NCBI GenBank assembly: GCA_022769545.1
Contig: JALEJS010000048.1
Coordinates: forward strand, 1 to 60,820
Reading direction: 5' to 3'
Origin: Blautia sp.
GTDB taxonomy: Bacteria; Bacillota; Clostridia; Lachnospirales; Lachnospiraceae
Length of the DNA: 60,820 bases
Shown: piece by piece, positions 8,709 through 18,497 of the stretch
Layout of the letters: the number at the start of each line of letters is the position of its first letter
Position numbering within the stretch: position 1 is the first letter of the stretch
Position numbers and translations under genes: made by a program
The notes under the pieces: generated by a model
What the model was told of the DNA's origin: nothing
Databases searched by the model: none
Seen by the model: the letters and a program-made list of their open reading frames with translations, nothing else

Positions 8709-10535
8709 ATGAATGTTTTGAATATCGAACATGTGAGTAAAATATATGGAGATAAAGTCATCTTTGATGATGTTTCCTGTGGAATCCACCGGGGAGAGAA
8801 GATCGGAATCATTGGTATCAACGGGACCGGTAAGACAACCCTTTTGAAAATGATCGCAGGACTGGAGGAGCCGGATCAGGGACAGATCATCATGCAGAAT
8901 GGTCTTCGGATCACTTATCTGCCTCAGAATCCGGAATTTCCGGAAAATACTGCCGTATTGGAATATGTGGCATCCGGGAAGGCTGGACGGGACTGGAGTA
9001 CCGAAAGTGAAGCACGAAGCGTGCTGAACCGTCTTGGAATCGAGGACCATGAAGAAATGACAGAGCATCTTTCCGGCGGACAGAAAAAGAGAGTGGCTCT
9101 GGCAAGGACGCTGGTGAATCCCGCGGATGTTCTGATACTGGATGAGCCGACCAACCACCTGGACAATGAAATGACGGAGTGGCTGGAAGAATACCTGATC
9201 CGGTTCCGGGGAATCGTGATCATGGTAACACATGACCGCTATTTCCTGGACCGGGTAACCAATAAAATTCTGGAAATCAGTCACGGAAGCCTGTACAGCT
9301 ATGATACGGACTATACCGGATTCCTGGAAGCGAAGGCACGCAGAGAAGAAATGGAGCTTGCCACGCAGAGGAAGCGTCAGAGTATCCTGCGCATGGAGCT
9401 GGAATGGGCGAAGCGTGGCTGCCGTGCCCGCACGACCAAGCAGAAAGCCAGGCTGGAGCGGCTGGAGGCGCTGAAAAACGGAGTGGCGCCTGTGCAGGAT
9501 CGAAATGTGGAGCTGGATTCTGTGGAAACCAGAATGGGCAGAAAAACAATCGAGCTTCATGCAGTGACAAAAGGGTACCGGGATCGGGTTTTGATCCGGG
9601 ATTTCGAGTATATCTTACTGAAGGGAGACCGGATCGGGATCATTGGCCCGAACGGATGCGGTAAGTCGACTTTGATGAAGCTGATGGCAGGACTGGAGCA
9701 GCCGGACGCAGGATGCGTTGAAACGGGAGAAACGATCCGTGTCGGTTACTTTGCCCAGGAGGTCCCGGATATGGAAGGAAGGGAGCGGGTGATTGATTAC
9801 ATCCGTGAAATAGCGGAATATATTCCGACCAGGGACGGAAAAATCAGTGCATCCATGATGCTGGAGCGATTTCTGTTTGATTCCTCCATGCAGTATACGC
9901 CGGTGGCAAAGCTTTCCGGCGGAGAAAAGAGAAGACTGTATCTGTGCCGTGTTCTGATGGGGTCACCAAATGTTCTTTTGCTGGACGAACCCAGCAATGA
10001 TCTGGATATTCCCACGCTGACCATTCTGGAGGATTATCTGAGCTCCTTCGCCGGAATTGTGGTTGCGGTATCCCATGACCGTTATTTTCTGGATGACATG
10101 GCGGACCGTATTTTTGCTTTTGAGGGAGAGGGCATACTGGCCCAGTATGAAGGAGGATATACCGATTATCTGGAGGCCTTCCGGAAAAAAAACGGGTGGA
10201 GTGCAGCCGGATCTGCGCAAAAGACAGAGCCGTCTCCGGAAAAGAAAAAAGCATCCTCAAAAGGCTGGAAACAGGTGCACAGTGAAAAGCTGAGGTTTTC
10301 CTACAAAGAACAGAAAGAGTTTGAGACAATTGATGAGGAAATTGCAGACCTGGAGGAGAAGATTGCCAGGCTGGAGGCAGATATGATGGCCAATGCCACA
10401 AATTCCGGGAAGCTGCGGGAAATTATGGAAGAAAAGGAACAGGCAGAGACGCTTCTGGAGGAGAAGATGGACCGATGGGTTTATCTGAATGATCTTGCGG
10501 AAAAAATCGAAAAACAGAAGACGCTTGCGGAATAG
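8709..10535 (+). CDS. ABC-F family ATPase
   Basis: The 608-residue product has two ABC ATPase domains in one chain and no membrane domain, as in ABC-F proteins that act on the ribosome's E site. Domain 1 has Walker A GINGTGKTT, signature LSGGQKKR and Walker B LILDEPTNHLD; domain 2 has GPNGCGKST, LSGGEKRR and LLLDEPSNDLD. A charged coiled-coil tail rich in Glu and Lys follows from about residue 500, like Uup-type members. The ATG follows AAGGAG. It could be a translation factor or a resistance protein; nothing visible decides, and the housekeeping neighbours favour the former. Confidence 0.9.
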   Translation: MNVLNIEHVSKIYGDKVIFDDVSCGIHRGEKIGIIGINGTGKTTLLKMIAGLEEPDQGQIIMQNGLRITYLPQNPEFPENTAVLEYVASGKAGRDWSTESEARSVLNRLGIEDHEEMTEHLSGGQKKRVALARTLVNPADVLILDEPTNHLDNEMTEWLEEYLIRFRGIVIMVTHDRYFLDRVTNKILEISHGSLYSYDTDYTGFLEAKARREEMELATQRKRQSILRMELEWAKRGCRARTTKQKARLERLEALKNGVAPVQDRNVELDSVETRMGRKTIELHAVTKGYRDRVLIRDFEYILLKGDRIGIIGPNGCGKSTLMKLMAGLEQPDAGCVETGETIRVGYFAQEVPDMEGRERVIDYIREIAEYIPTRDGKISASMMLERFLFDSSMQYTPVAKLSGGEKRRLYLCRVLMGSPNVLLLDEPSNDLDIPTLTILEDYLSSFAGIVVAVSHDRYFLDDMADRIFAFEGEGILAQYEGGYTDYLEAFRKKNGWSAAGSAQKTEPSPEKKKASSKGWKQVHSEKLRFSYKEQKEFETIDEEIADLEEKIARLEADMMANATNSGKLREIMEEKEQAETLLEEKMDRWVYLNDLAEKIEKQKTLAE

Positions 10536-10552
10536 TTTGGGCAGACTGACTA

Positions 10553-10581
10553 TTGATTTTCTTTTCTTTCTTTAGTATGAT
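10553..10581 (+). promoter_or_regulatory. Promoter of the plsX operon
   Basis: TTGATT (10553-10558) and TATGAT (10576-10581) are 17 bases apart. The predicted start is just before a GC-rich hairpin in the leader. Confidence 0.7.
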
Positions 10582-10586
10582 GAAGT

Positions 10587-10608
10587 ACAGGGCACTTGTG
10601 CCCTTTTT
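10587..10608 (+). terminator. Hairpin with U tract between ABC-F gene and plsX
   Basis: AGGGCAC pairs with GTGCCCT around a short loop and is followed by a T run. It can end the ABC-F transcript. It lies immediately downstream of the plsX promoter, so it would also be the first structure in the plsX leader. A second inverted repeat (CGTACA...TGTACG, about 10611-10635) follows. Confidence 0.7.
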
Positions 10609-10680
10609 GGCGTACAGCTTTCTGCTGTTGTGTACGAAAAAAATGTGAATGATTTTGCCTTATGGCAGGAGGAATAAAAG

Positions 10681-11715
10681 ATGGATAAGACAGTTAAGGT
10701 TGTTGTGGATGCGATGGGAGGAGATAATGCTCCTGCAGAGCCGATCAAAGGGGCGGTGGAGGCTGTCCGTGAGAGAAAGGACATCCAGGTGGTTCTTGTG
10801 GGAAAGCAGGAGCTGATTGAAGAAGAACTGAAGAAATATCCGGATTATCCGAAGGAACAGATTGAAATTGTGAATGCGTCGGAAGTGATCGAGACGGCGG
10901 AGCCTCCGGTGTTTGCAGTGCGTAAGAAAAAGGACTCCTCCATCGTCAGGGGACTGATGATGGTACGCGGCGGACAGGCAGATGCTTTTGTATCCTCCGG
11001 AAGCACCGGTGCCGTACTTGTCGGCGGACAGGTCCTGGTGGGAAGAAGCAAGGGGGTGGAGCGTCCGCCTCTGGCACCGCTGATCCCCACAGCGAAGGGC
11101 GTTTCTCTTTTGATTGACTGTGGCGCAAATGTGGATGCTCGTCCTTCTCACCTGGTACAGTTTGCAAAGATGGGTTCCATCTATATGGAGCATGTGGTGG
11201 GAATCAAAAATCCGCGTGTTGCCATTGTAAATAACGGGGCAGAGGAGGAGAAGGGAAATGCACTGGTAAAGGAAACCTTCCCGCTTCTGAAAGCATGTAC
11301 GGATATCAATTTTATCGGAAGTATTGAAGCCAGAGAGATTCCTTCCGGATATGCGGACGTCATCGTCTGTGAGGCGTTTGTGGGAAATGTGATCCTGAAA
11401 CTGTATGAAGGAGTCGGGGCAACCCTGATCTCCAAAATCAAGGCAGGAATGATGACCAGCCTTCGCAGCAAAATCGGAGCGCTCCTTGTGAAACCGGCAT
11501 TGAAGGATACACTGAAAACCTTTGATGCAAGCGAACACGGCGGAGCACCTCTTCTGGGACTGAAAGGGCTTGTGGTGAAGACGCATGGAAGTGCCGTGGC
11601 GGTTGAGATCAGGAATGCCATTTTCCAGTGTGTTCAGTTCAAGCAGAACGGAATTAATGAAAAAATTGCACAGCGGCTGAATGAGGATACAGAAAAGCAG
11701 GAACAGCCGTCATAG
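10681..11715 (+). CDS. plsX: Phosphate acyltransferase PlsX
   Basis: PlsX converts acyl-ACP and phosphate to acyl phosphate, the first step of phospholipid synthesis in Gram-positives, and works at the membrane surface. The 344-residue product has the family N terminus VVVDAMGGDNAP and the SSGSTGAVLVGG and DCGAN segments. GGAGGAATAAAAG precedes the ATG. It is followed 19 bases later by acpP, whose product carries the acyl group PlsX uses, and then by rnc and smc. Confidence 0.97.
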   Translation: MDKTVKVVVDAMGGDNAPAEPIKGAVEAVRERKDIQVVLVGKQELIEEELKKYPDYPKEQIEIVNASEVIETAEPPVFAVRKKKDSSIVRGLMMVRGGQADAFVSSGSTGAVLVGGQVLVGRSKGVERPPLAPLIPTAKGVSLLIDCGANVDARPSHLVQFAKMGSIYMEHVVGIKNPRVAIVNNGAEEEKGNALVKETFPLLKACTDINFIGSIEAREIPSGYADVIVCEAFVGNVILKLYEGVGATLISKIKAGMMTSLRSKIGALLVKPALKDTLKTFDASEHGGAPLLGLKGLVVKTHGSAVAVEIRNAIFQCVQFKQNGINEKIAQRLNEDTEKQEQPS

Positions 11716-11734
11716 GAAGCGGGAGGTATCGGCT

Positions 11735-11962
11735 TTGGAATTTCAGTTTATTAAAGAGATTATCGAGACGAATGATTCATTTTCCGGACAGATAACCATG
11801 AACAGTACCATTACCGATGACCTGGGACTGGATTCGCTGGATCTGTATGCAATCGTGATGGAAGTGGAAGAAAAATACGACATAGAATTTGCCGCAGAGA
11901 CACTGGAACGAATGGAAACCATAGAAGATCTGGTGAAGGCAATTCAGGAGGCTGTAAAATGA
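11735..11962 (+). CDS. acpP: Acyl carrier protein (TTG start)
   Basis: This small acidic protein (75 residues) carries acyl chains on a phosphopantetheine arm during fatty acid synthesis. The attachment serine lies in DLGLDSLDL. I place the start at TTG 11735 because GGGAGGT is 7 bases upstream and the resulting length is that of ACPs. A longer ATG start at 11681 would lie inside plsX and add a basic tail unlike any ACP. The stop overlaps the rnc start (ATGA), indicating translational coupling. Confidence 0.93.
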   Translation: MEFQFIKEIIETNDSFSGQITMNSTITDDLGLDSLDLYAIVMEVEEKYDIEFAAETLERMETIEDLVKAIQEAVK

Positions 11963-12669
11963 CAAATTTAAAAAAACTGCAGCAGGTGATCGGTTATCAG
12001 TTTCAGGATCTGCACCTGCTGCAGCAGGCGTTGACACATAGTTCTTATGCAAATGAAAAAAAACTGGGAAAGCTTGGATGCAATGAGCGTCTGGAGTTTC
12101 TCGGAGATGCGGTGCTGGAGCTGATCAGCAGTGATTTCCTTTATAAAGAGTTCCCGAAGGTACCGGAGGGAGAGCTGACAAAAAAGCGGGCAAGCCTTGT
12201 GTGTGAGCCCAGCCTGGCTTTCTGTGCCAGAGCGTTCGGGCTTCCGGACTATCTCCTTCTGGGGAAAGGGGAGGAAATAACCGGGGGAAGAAAAAGGGAT
12301 TCCATTATCTCGGATGCCACAGAGGCTCTTTTGGGGGCAATCTATCTTGACGGTGGTTTTGCTAGTGCAAAGGAGTTTGTTTTGAAATTCATACTGAATG
12401 ATATCGACAGTAAACGTCTCTTTTATGATAGCAAGACCATCCTTCAGGAGATTGTTCAGGAGAATAAAGGGCAGGCTGTCCAGTATATCCTGAAATCAGA
12501 GGAAGGACCGGATCACGATAAACAGTTTACGGTGGATGTGCTGATCAACGGTGCGGTATCCGGAACCGGAACCGGCCATACAAAAAAAGCGGCAGAACAG
12601 GCAGCAGCCTACGAGGCAATCTGCCGGATCAAAAAACAGCAGGTGAGTCATGTATCTGAAAAACATTGA
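11959..12669 (+). CDS. rnc: Ribonuclease III
   Basis: RNase III cleaves double-stranded RNA, including rRNA precursors. The 236-residue product has the signature NERLEFLGDAVLEL, the second acidic site DATEALLGAIYLDGG, and a C-terminal double-stranded RNA-binding domain (from about 160, ending GHTKKAAEQAAAYEAI). The start overlaps the acpP stop by four bases, and the end overlaps smc by 20 bases. The order plsX-acpP-rnc-smc-ftsY is typical of Firmicutes. Confidence 0.97.
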   Translation: MTNLKKLQQVIGYQFQDLHLLQQALTHSSYANEKKLGKLGCNERLEFLGDAVLELISSDFLYKEFPKVPEGELTKKRASLVCEPSLAFCARAFGLPDYLLLGKGEEITGGRKRDSIISDATEALLGAIYLDGGFASAKEFVLKFILNDIDSKRLFYDSKTILQEIVQENKGQAVQYILKSEEGPDHDKQFTVDVLINGAVSGTGTGHTKKAAEQAAAYEAICRIKKQQVSHVSEKH

Positions 12670-15600
12670 AGTGCAGGGATTTAAATCCTTTGCGCAGAAA
12701 CTGAATTTTGAATTTCATAATGGAATTACCGGAATTGTGGGGCCGAACGGAAGCGGAAAGAGCAATGTCAGCGATGCGGTACGGTGGGTTCTGGGGGAGC
12801 AGAGTGCAAAGCAGCTTCGCGGCGGCAATATGCAGGATGTCATTTTCTCCGGGACAGAAAACCGGAAGCCGCTGAGCTTTGCTTCTGTGGCGATTACACT
12901 GGACAATTCGGATCATGTCCTTCCGGTTGACTATAATGAAGTAACCGTGACCAGAAGGCTTTACCGGTCCGGGGAAAGTGAATATCTTCTGAATGGAAGT
13001 GCGTGCCGCCTGAAGGATATCAACGAAATGTTTTATGATACCGGTATTGGAAAAGAAGGCTATTCCATCATCGGACAGGGACAGATCGATAAGATTCTGA
13101 GCGGAAAACCGGAGGAAAGAAGGGAACTGTTCGACGAGGCTGCCGGTATTGTGAAGCTGAAACGCCGAAAGCATACCACACTGAAAAAGCTGGAGGATGA
13201 GCGGCAGAATCTGGTTCGCGTTACCGACATTCTCTCAGAACTGACCAGACGTCTTGGACCAATGGAGCGTCAGTCGGAAACGGCGAGAGTTTACCTGGCA
13301 AAGCGGGATGCTCTGCGGGAACTGGATGTCAATCTGTTTCTCCTGGAGCATGAACAGAATAAAGTGGCTCTGGAGGAATTGTACCGGAAAACACAGACGG
13401 CCTGTCAGCAGCTGGAAGAAAACCGGCAGGAATACGATAAGACGAAAGAAGTATATGAGAAACTGGAGCAGGAGCTGGAGGAACTGAATGCCCGTATGGA
13501 AGCGCTTCGGGAACAGACACAGGATAAAGCTCTGCGCCGGCAGCAGCTGGAGGGACAGGTGGATGTCCTGAAGGAACAGATTTCTTCCGGGCAGCAGAAT
13601 GAGATCCTTTATCAGGACCGTCTCCGGAGTATTGAAAGTGATGTCGCTTCCAGAGAGGAACAGAACAGGGAAATTCAGGAAGAAAAGGATCAGCTTCGTC
13701 AGCAGCTTCTCGTGGTTCGCGCAAAGAAAAAGGATGAAGAAGAACATCTGGAGAGAATCCGGGCAAATATAGAGGAATGCAGCATGGCCGTGGAAAACGG
13801 CAAAAATGAAATCATTGAGATTCTGAATTCCCGTGCGACCACCAAGGGAAAAGCCCAGCGTTTTGACACGATGATGGAGCAGATCGATATCCGCAAAGCA
13901 CAGATCAGTCAGAGACTTCTTCATCTCAAAAGCGAGGAGGAGGAGCAGAAAAAGCTCCTTGAGAAGGCACAAAAGACCTATGAATCGCTGACCGGTTCCA
14001 TTGATTCCATGAATGAGGAATGCGGCAGACTGGAAAAATCCATCGTTCAGCTTCAGGAAAAGATGAAAAGCCAGAATGCGATGCTGGAAAAAACGCAGGC
14101 GGAGTATCATCGGGAGGCGTCCAGACTGGAGTCGCTGAGAAATCTGACAGAGCGCTACGACGGGTACGGGAACAGTATCCGCCGCTGTATGGAACAGAAA
14201 GAAAAAGTGCCGGGAATCAAAGGGGTTGTTGCAGATCTGATTCAGGTGGATAAAAATTATGAGGTAGCCATCGAGACGGCACTGGGCGGAAGCATTCAGA
14301 ATATTGTCACCGATTCAGAGCAGACTGCAAAAAAAATGATTGAGTTTCTCAAGCGGAACCGATACGGAAGAGCCACCTTTCTTCCGCTATCCAGTATCAG
14401 CTCCAGAGGCGGATTTGCGCAGAAGGAAGCGCTGCATGAGCCGGGAGTCATCGGCCTGGCCAGCGATCTTGTGACATCTCAGCCACAGTACCGGGAGCTC
14501 TGTGTCTACCTTCTGGGCAAGGTACTGGTCGTTGACAATATGGACCATGCCATTGTCATTGCGAAGAAGTACCGCCATTCCCTGAGAATGGTTACGGTCG
14601 AGGGAGAACTGCTCAGCCCGGGCGGTTCCATGACCGGCGGTGCCTTTAAAAATAACAGTAACCTTCTGGGCAGAAGACGGGAGATGGAAGAGCTTGAGGC
14701 AGCTGTGGCAAAGACCAAAGAGAAGCTCCTGGAAACGCAGAAGGCAATCGAAGATAACCGCGGCAGAAGAAATCTGCTCAGAGATACCGTGGCAGATTTT
14801 CAGGAAAAGCTCCGCGTACAGTATGTGGAACAGAATACAGCAAAGATGAATGTGTCTCAGCTGGAGGCAAAGCTGGAAGAAATCAACGGAAATTATTCCA
14901 GAATCAACCGGGAACAGGAAGAAATCCGCCGTCAGATCCAGGAAGCAAAGGCAGATCACAACCGGATTGAGGAGGAACTGGAAGCCTCCAAGCAGGACGA
15001 GAAGGAACTGGAGACCTTCATTGAGACGAGACAGAAAGAACTGGATGAGTGGGAAACAGAAGAGGATGCAGTGATCAAAGCGCTGGAGGACATCCACCTG
15101 GAGGAACAGTCTCTGGAGCAGAAGGATCACTTTGCAGCTGAGAATCTGAACCGAATCCGGCAGGAACTGGACAGCCTATGCACGGAAAAGGAGAATATCG
15201 GAGAAATTCTTGCGCAGGGTGTTCAGGAGATCCGGCAAAAAACAGAGGATATTGAAAATCTGAAGGCTGCCATTGAGAATTATCGGGAAGAGGATCAGAA
15301 AAACCGGGAAATGCTTGAAAAATGGCAGCTGGAAAAGGATGAGAAAAATGCCGGGCAGAAAGAGTTTTTCCAGAAACGGGAAGAGCTGTCGGAGACGATC
15401 GGTCTGTTGGATAAGGAATGCTTCCGGTTGAGAAGCCAGTCCGAAAAGCTGGAGGAAAACCAGGAGGCAAGGATTTCCTATATGTGGGAAGAATATGAAG
15501 TGACTCCGAACAATGCGCAGTCTTATCGAAAGGAAGAGCTGAATGACCGGGCATCCATGAAAAAGCAGATTGCCCAGATCCGGGATGAGATCCGAAAGCT

Positions 15601-16210
15601 GGGGCCGGTGAACGTAAATGCTATCGAAGAGTACAAAGAACTGAAGGAACGGCATACCTTCCTTTCCGGGCAGTATGAGGATCTCAAAAAGGCAGAAGAG
15701 ACGCTGGAGGGAATCATTGCAGAGCTGGATGAAGGAATGCGGCGTCAGTTTGCAGAAAAGTTTCAGGATATCCAGAGAGAATTTGACAAAGCCTTTAAGG
15801 AACTGTTCGGCGGAGGAAAAGGAACGCTGGAGCTGGATGAAAACGAGGACATTCTGGAAGCGGGAATCCGCATTATCTCTCAGCCTCCGGGGAAAAAGCT
15901 TCAGAATATGATGCAGCTTTCCGGAGGGGAGAAGGCACTGACGGCGATTGCCCTGTTGTTTGCCATTCAGAATCTGAAGCCGTCTCCGTTTTGTCTTCTG
16001 GATGAGATCGAAGCGGCACTGGATGATTCCAATGTAGGCCGCTTTGCAGGCTATCTGAAAAAACTGACAAAGAATACGCAGTTTATTATCATAACGCACC
16101 GCCGCGGGACGATGAATGCAGCGGATCGTCTGTATGGTATTACCATGCAGGAAAAGGGTGTTTCCACTCTGGTATCGGTAGACCTTGTGGAAAATCAGCT
16201 GACACAATAG
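12650..16210 (+). CDS. smc: Chromosome segregation protein SMC
   Basis: SMC is the ATPase core of the bacterial condensin that compacts and separates chromosomes. The 1186-residue product has Walker A GPNGSGKSN at about 32-40, long coiled coils, a hinge at about 510-680, and the C-terminal signature LSGGEKAL at about 1089 with Walker B CLLDEIEAALDD. AGGTGA inside rnc precedes the ATG. The length matches the family. The C-terminal half of its antisense strand is largely open, which I regard as noise. Confidence 0.98.
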   Translation: MYLKNIEVQGFKSFAQKLNFEFHNGITGIVGPNGSGKSNVSDAVRWVLGEQSAKQLRGGNMQDVIFSGTENRKPLSFASVAITLDNSDHVLPVDYNEVTVTRRLYRSGESEYLLNGSACRLKDINEMFYDTGIGKEGYSIIGQGQIDKILSGKPEERRELFDEAAGIVKLKRRKHTTLKKLEDERQNLVRVTDILSELTRRLGPMERQSETARVYLAKRDALRELDVNLFLLEHEQNKVALEELYRKTQTACQQLEENRQEYDKTKEVYEKLEQELEELNARMEALREQTQDKALRRQQLEGQVDVLKEQISSGQQNEILYQDRLRSIESDVASREEQNREIQEEKDQLRQQLLVVRAKKKDEEEHLERIRANIEECSMAVENGKNEIIEILNSRATTKGKAQRFDTMMEQIDIRKAQISQRLLHLKSEEEEQKKLLEKAQKTYESLTGSIDSMNEECGRLEKSIVQLQEKMKSQNAMLEKTQAEYHREASRLESLRNLTERYDGYGNSIRRCMEQKEKVPGIKGVVADLIQVDKNYEVAIETALGGSIQNIVTDSEQTAKKMIEFLKRNRYGRATFLPLSSISSRGGFAQKEALHEPGVIGLASDLVTSQPQYRELCVYLLGKVLVVDNMDHAIVIAKKYRHSLRMVTVEGELLSPGGSMTGGAFKNNSNLLGRRREMEELEAAVAKTKEKLLETQKAIEDNRGRRNLLRDTVADFQEKLRVQYVEQNTAKMNVSQLEAKLEEINGNYSRINREQEEIRRQIQEAKADHNRIEEELEASKQDEKELETFIETRQKELDEWETEEDAVIKALEDIHLEEQSLEQKDHFAAENLNRIRQELDSLCTEKENIGEILAQGVQEIRQKTEDIENLKAAIENYREEDQKNREMLEKWQLEKDEKNAGQKEFFQKREELSETIGLLDKECFRLRSQSEKLEENQEARISYMWEEYEVTPNNAQSYRKEELNDRASMKKQIAQIRDEIRKLGPVNVNAIEEYKELKERHTFLSGQYEDLKKAEETLEGIIAELDEGMRRQFAEKFQDIQREFDKAFKELFGGGKGTLELDENEDILEAGIRIISQPPGKKLQNMMQLSGGEKALTAIALLFAIQNLKPSPFCLLDEIEAALDDSNVGRFAGYLKKLTKNTQFIIITHRRGTMNAADRLYGITMQEKGVSTLVSVDLVENQLTQ

Positions 16211-16225
16211 GGAGGGAGAACAGAT

Positions 16226-17173
16226 ATGGCAGAGGAAAAAAAAGGATTTTTTAAACGGCTGGTCAGCGGACTGGCAAAAACCAGGGATAATATTGTTGCC
16301 GGATTTGATTCCATTTTCAGCGGGTACTCCAGTATCGATGATGATTTTTATGAGGAGCTGGAAGAAATCCTGATAATGGGTGATATTGGAATCAATGCGA
16401 CCACATCCATTATCGAAAATCTGAAAAATCAGGTTTCTTCGCAGCACATTAAGGATCCCATGGAATGCAAGAAGCTTCTGATTCAGGGGATCAAGGATCA
16501 GATGCATGTGGACAGTACAGAGTATGAATTTGAAAACAGGAAATCGGTCATCCTGGTGATCGGTGTAAACGGAGTGGGAAAAACCACTTCCGTGGGAAAA
16601 CTTGCAGGAAAGCTGAAGGATCAGGGAAAGAAAGTCATACTGGCGGCAGCGGATACGTTCCGCGCAGCAGCCGGAGAGCAGCTGACCCAGTGGGCAAACA
16701 GAGCCGGTGTGGAGATCATCGGAGGACAGTCCGGAGCGGACCCTGCGTCGGTGGTATATGATGCGGTAGCTGCTGCCAAGGCCAGAAATGCAGATGTTCT
16801 GATCTGTGACACAGCAGGGCGTCTTCATAATAAGAAAAACCTGATGGAGGAGCTGAGAAAGATTTACCGTATCCTGGAAAGAGAATATCCGGAGGCGTAT
16901 CTGGAGACGCTTGTGGTACTGGACGGCACGACCGGACAGAATGCGCTTGTTCAGGCAAGACAGTTCTCTGAGGTGGCAGATGTGAACGGGATTATTCTCA
17001 CGAAGCTGGATGGAACTGCAAAAGGCGGAATTGCCGTGGCGATTCATTCTGAACTGGACATTCCGGTAAAATATATCGGTGTCGGTGAGAGCATTGATGA
17101 TCTTCAGAAGTTTGATTCCGATGCATTTGTAAATGCTCTGTTTGATGTTCAGCCGGACAAGGCGGAGATGTAA
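16226..17173 (+). CDS. ftsY: Signal recognition particle receptor FtsY
   Basis: FtsY is the GTPase receptor that docks the SRP-ribosome complex at the membrane. The 315-residue product consists of the N and G domains with almost no acidic A domain, as usual in Firmicutes. Motifs are GVNGVGKTTSVGKLAGKL (G1), DTAGRLHNKKNLMEEL (G3) and TKLDGTAKGG (G4 region). GGGAGGGAG precedes the ATG, 15 bases after the smc stop, so it belongs to the same operon. Confidence 0.98.
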   Translation: MAEEKKGFFKRLVSGLAKTRDNIVAGFDSIFSGYSSIDDDFYEELEEILIMGDIGINATTSIIENLKNQVSSQHIKDPMECKKLLIQGIKDQMHVDSTEYEFENRKSVILVIGVNGVGKTTSVGKLAGKLKDQGKKVILAAADTFRAAAGEQLTQWANRAGVEIIGGQSGADPASVVYDAVAAAKARNADVLICDTAGRLHNKKNLMEELRKIYRILEREYPEAYLETLVVLDGTTGQNALVQARQFSEVADVNGIILTKLDGTAKGGIAVAIHSELDIPVKYIGVGESIDDLQKFDSDAFVNALFDVQPDKAEM

Positions 17174-17211
17174 TCCGAAAATCACAAAAGAATGGATAGG
17201 AGCAGAAGAAT

Positions 17212-18423
17212 ATGTTAACATTGGAAAGCTTTGAAGAAGCATCAGAGATTGTAAAGAAAATCACACAGGAGACAAAGCTGATCAAGAGCGGCTATTTCTC
17301 GGATCTGACCGGAAATAAAGTGTATTTCAAACCGGAAAACATGCAGCGCACCGGAGCATATAAGATCCGCGGTGCCTATTATAAAATCAGCACACTTACC
17401 GATGAGGAGCGGGAGCGGGGACTGATCGCCGCATCTGCGGGAAATCATGCCCAGGGGGTTGCCTATGCAGCATACAAATACGGTGTGAAAGCGATCATCG
17501 TGATGCCGACGACCACGCCGCTGATTAAGGTGGAACGAACAAAAAACTATGGCGCAGAAGTGATCCTCAAAGGCGATGTGTACGATGAGGCATGTGCTTA
17601 TGCCATGGAGCTGGCACAAAAGAAGGGTTATACCTTTATCCATCCCTTTGACGATCTGGCGGTTGCCACAGGTCAGGGAACCATTGCCATGGAAATCATT
17701 CAGGAGCTTCCGCTGGTGGATTATATTCTGGTTCCGGTGGGCGGCGGCGGACTGGCAACCGGAGTGGCAACTCTGGCAAAGATGCTGAATCCGCATATTA
17801 AAGTGATCGGCGTGGAACCTGCAGGAGCAGCCTGCCTGAAATACTCCATGATGAAGGGAGAAGTATCGACACTTTCCGAGGTAAATACCATTGCGGATGG
17901 TACCGCTGTAAAAACACCGGGAGAAAAGATATTCCCGTATCTCCAGGAGAATCTGGACAGCATCATTACGATCGAGGATGACGAGCTGATTGTTGCCTTT
18001 CTGGATATGGTGGAGAATCACAAGATGGTTGTGGAAAATTCCGGACTTCTTACCGTGGCGGCACTCCGCCATCTGGATTTCAAAAACAAAAAGGTGGTTT
18101 CGATCCTGAGCGGCGGAAATATGGATGTGATCACTTTGTCGTCTGTCGTACAGCATGGTCTGATTCAGAGAGACCGGATCTTTACGGTGTCTGTCCTGAT
18201 TCCGGACAAGGCCGGTGAGCTGGTTCGTGTGGCCACCATCATCGCACAGAATCAGGGAAATGTGATCAAGCTGGATCATAATCAGTTTGTCAGCACAAAC
18301 CGAAATGCGGCTGTGGAGCTGAAGATTACGATGGAGGCGTTCGGAACCGAACACAAGAACCAGATTGTGCGTGCCCTGGATGAGGGCGGATGCAGGCCGA
18401 AGGTGATCCGGACAATTTTGTGA
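17212..18423 (+). CDS. ilvA: Threonine ammonia-lyase
   Basis: This PLP enzyme deaminates threonine to 2-oxobutanoate, feeding isoleucine synthesis or threonine fermentation. The 403-residue product has the PLP lysine context NMQRTGAYKIRGA and the glycine loop VGGGGLATG. Residues from about 325 form one ACT domain, a length typical of the single-ACT type that can be controlled by amino acids. GGAGCAG precedes the ATG. It sits between ftsY and ylxM-ffh, splitting the SRP genes, and is followed by its own terminator. Confidence 0.93.
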   Translation: MLTLESFEEASEIVKKITQETKLIKSGYFSDLTGNKVYFKPENMQRTGAYKIRGAYYKISTLTDEERERGLIAASAGNHAQGVAYAAYKYGVKAIIVMPTTTPLIKVERTKNYGAEVILKGDVYDEACAYAMELAQKKGYTFIHPFDDLAVATGQGTIAMEIIQELPLVDYILVPVGGGGLATGVATLAKMLNPHIKVIGVEPAGAACLKYSMMKGEVSTLSEVNTIADGTAVKTPGEKIFPYLQENLDSIITIEDDELIVAFLDMVENHKMVVENSGLLTVAALRHLDFKNKKVVSILSGGNMDVITLSSVVQHGLIQRDRIFTVSVLIPDKAGELVRVATIIAQNQGNVIKLDHNQFVSTNRNAAVELKITMEAFGTEHKNQIVRALDEGGCRPKVIRTIL

Positions 18424-18463
18424 TTCCTTTTTTCATCAGAAAATGAGTAAAGTTAGAAAATAT

Positions 18464-18497
18464 GGACTGTCAAGAAAAAACACTTGACAGTCCTTTT
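18464..18497 (+). terminator. Terminator after ilvA
   Basis: GGACTGTCAAG (18464-18474) pairs perfectly with CTTGACAGTCC (18483-18493), an 11-bp stem with an 8-base A-rich loop and a following TTTT. The 3' arm contains the -35 hexamer of the next promoter. Confidence 0.93.

Noticed and set aside
8709..10535. ABC-F protein as an antibiotic resistance determinant
   Set aside because: Nothing in the sequence or neighbourhood points to resistance; the linker and coiled-coil tail fit housekeeping members as well.
11681..11734. Longer ATG start for acpP inside plsX
   Set aside because: It would add 18 basic residues unlike any ACP, while TTG 11735 has an excellent ribosome site.
15176..17242. A 688-codon minus-strand frame across smc and ftsY
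   Set aside because: It is antisense to two conserved genes and reads as a Leu/Phe/Ile/Cys-rich sequence with no domain.
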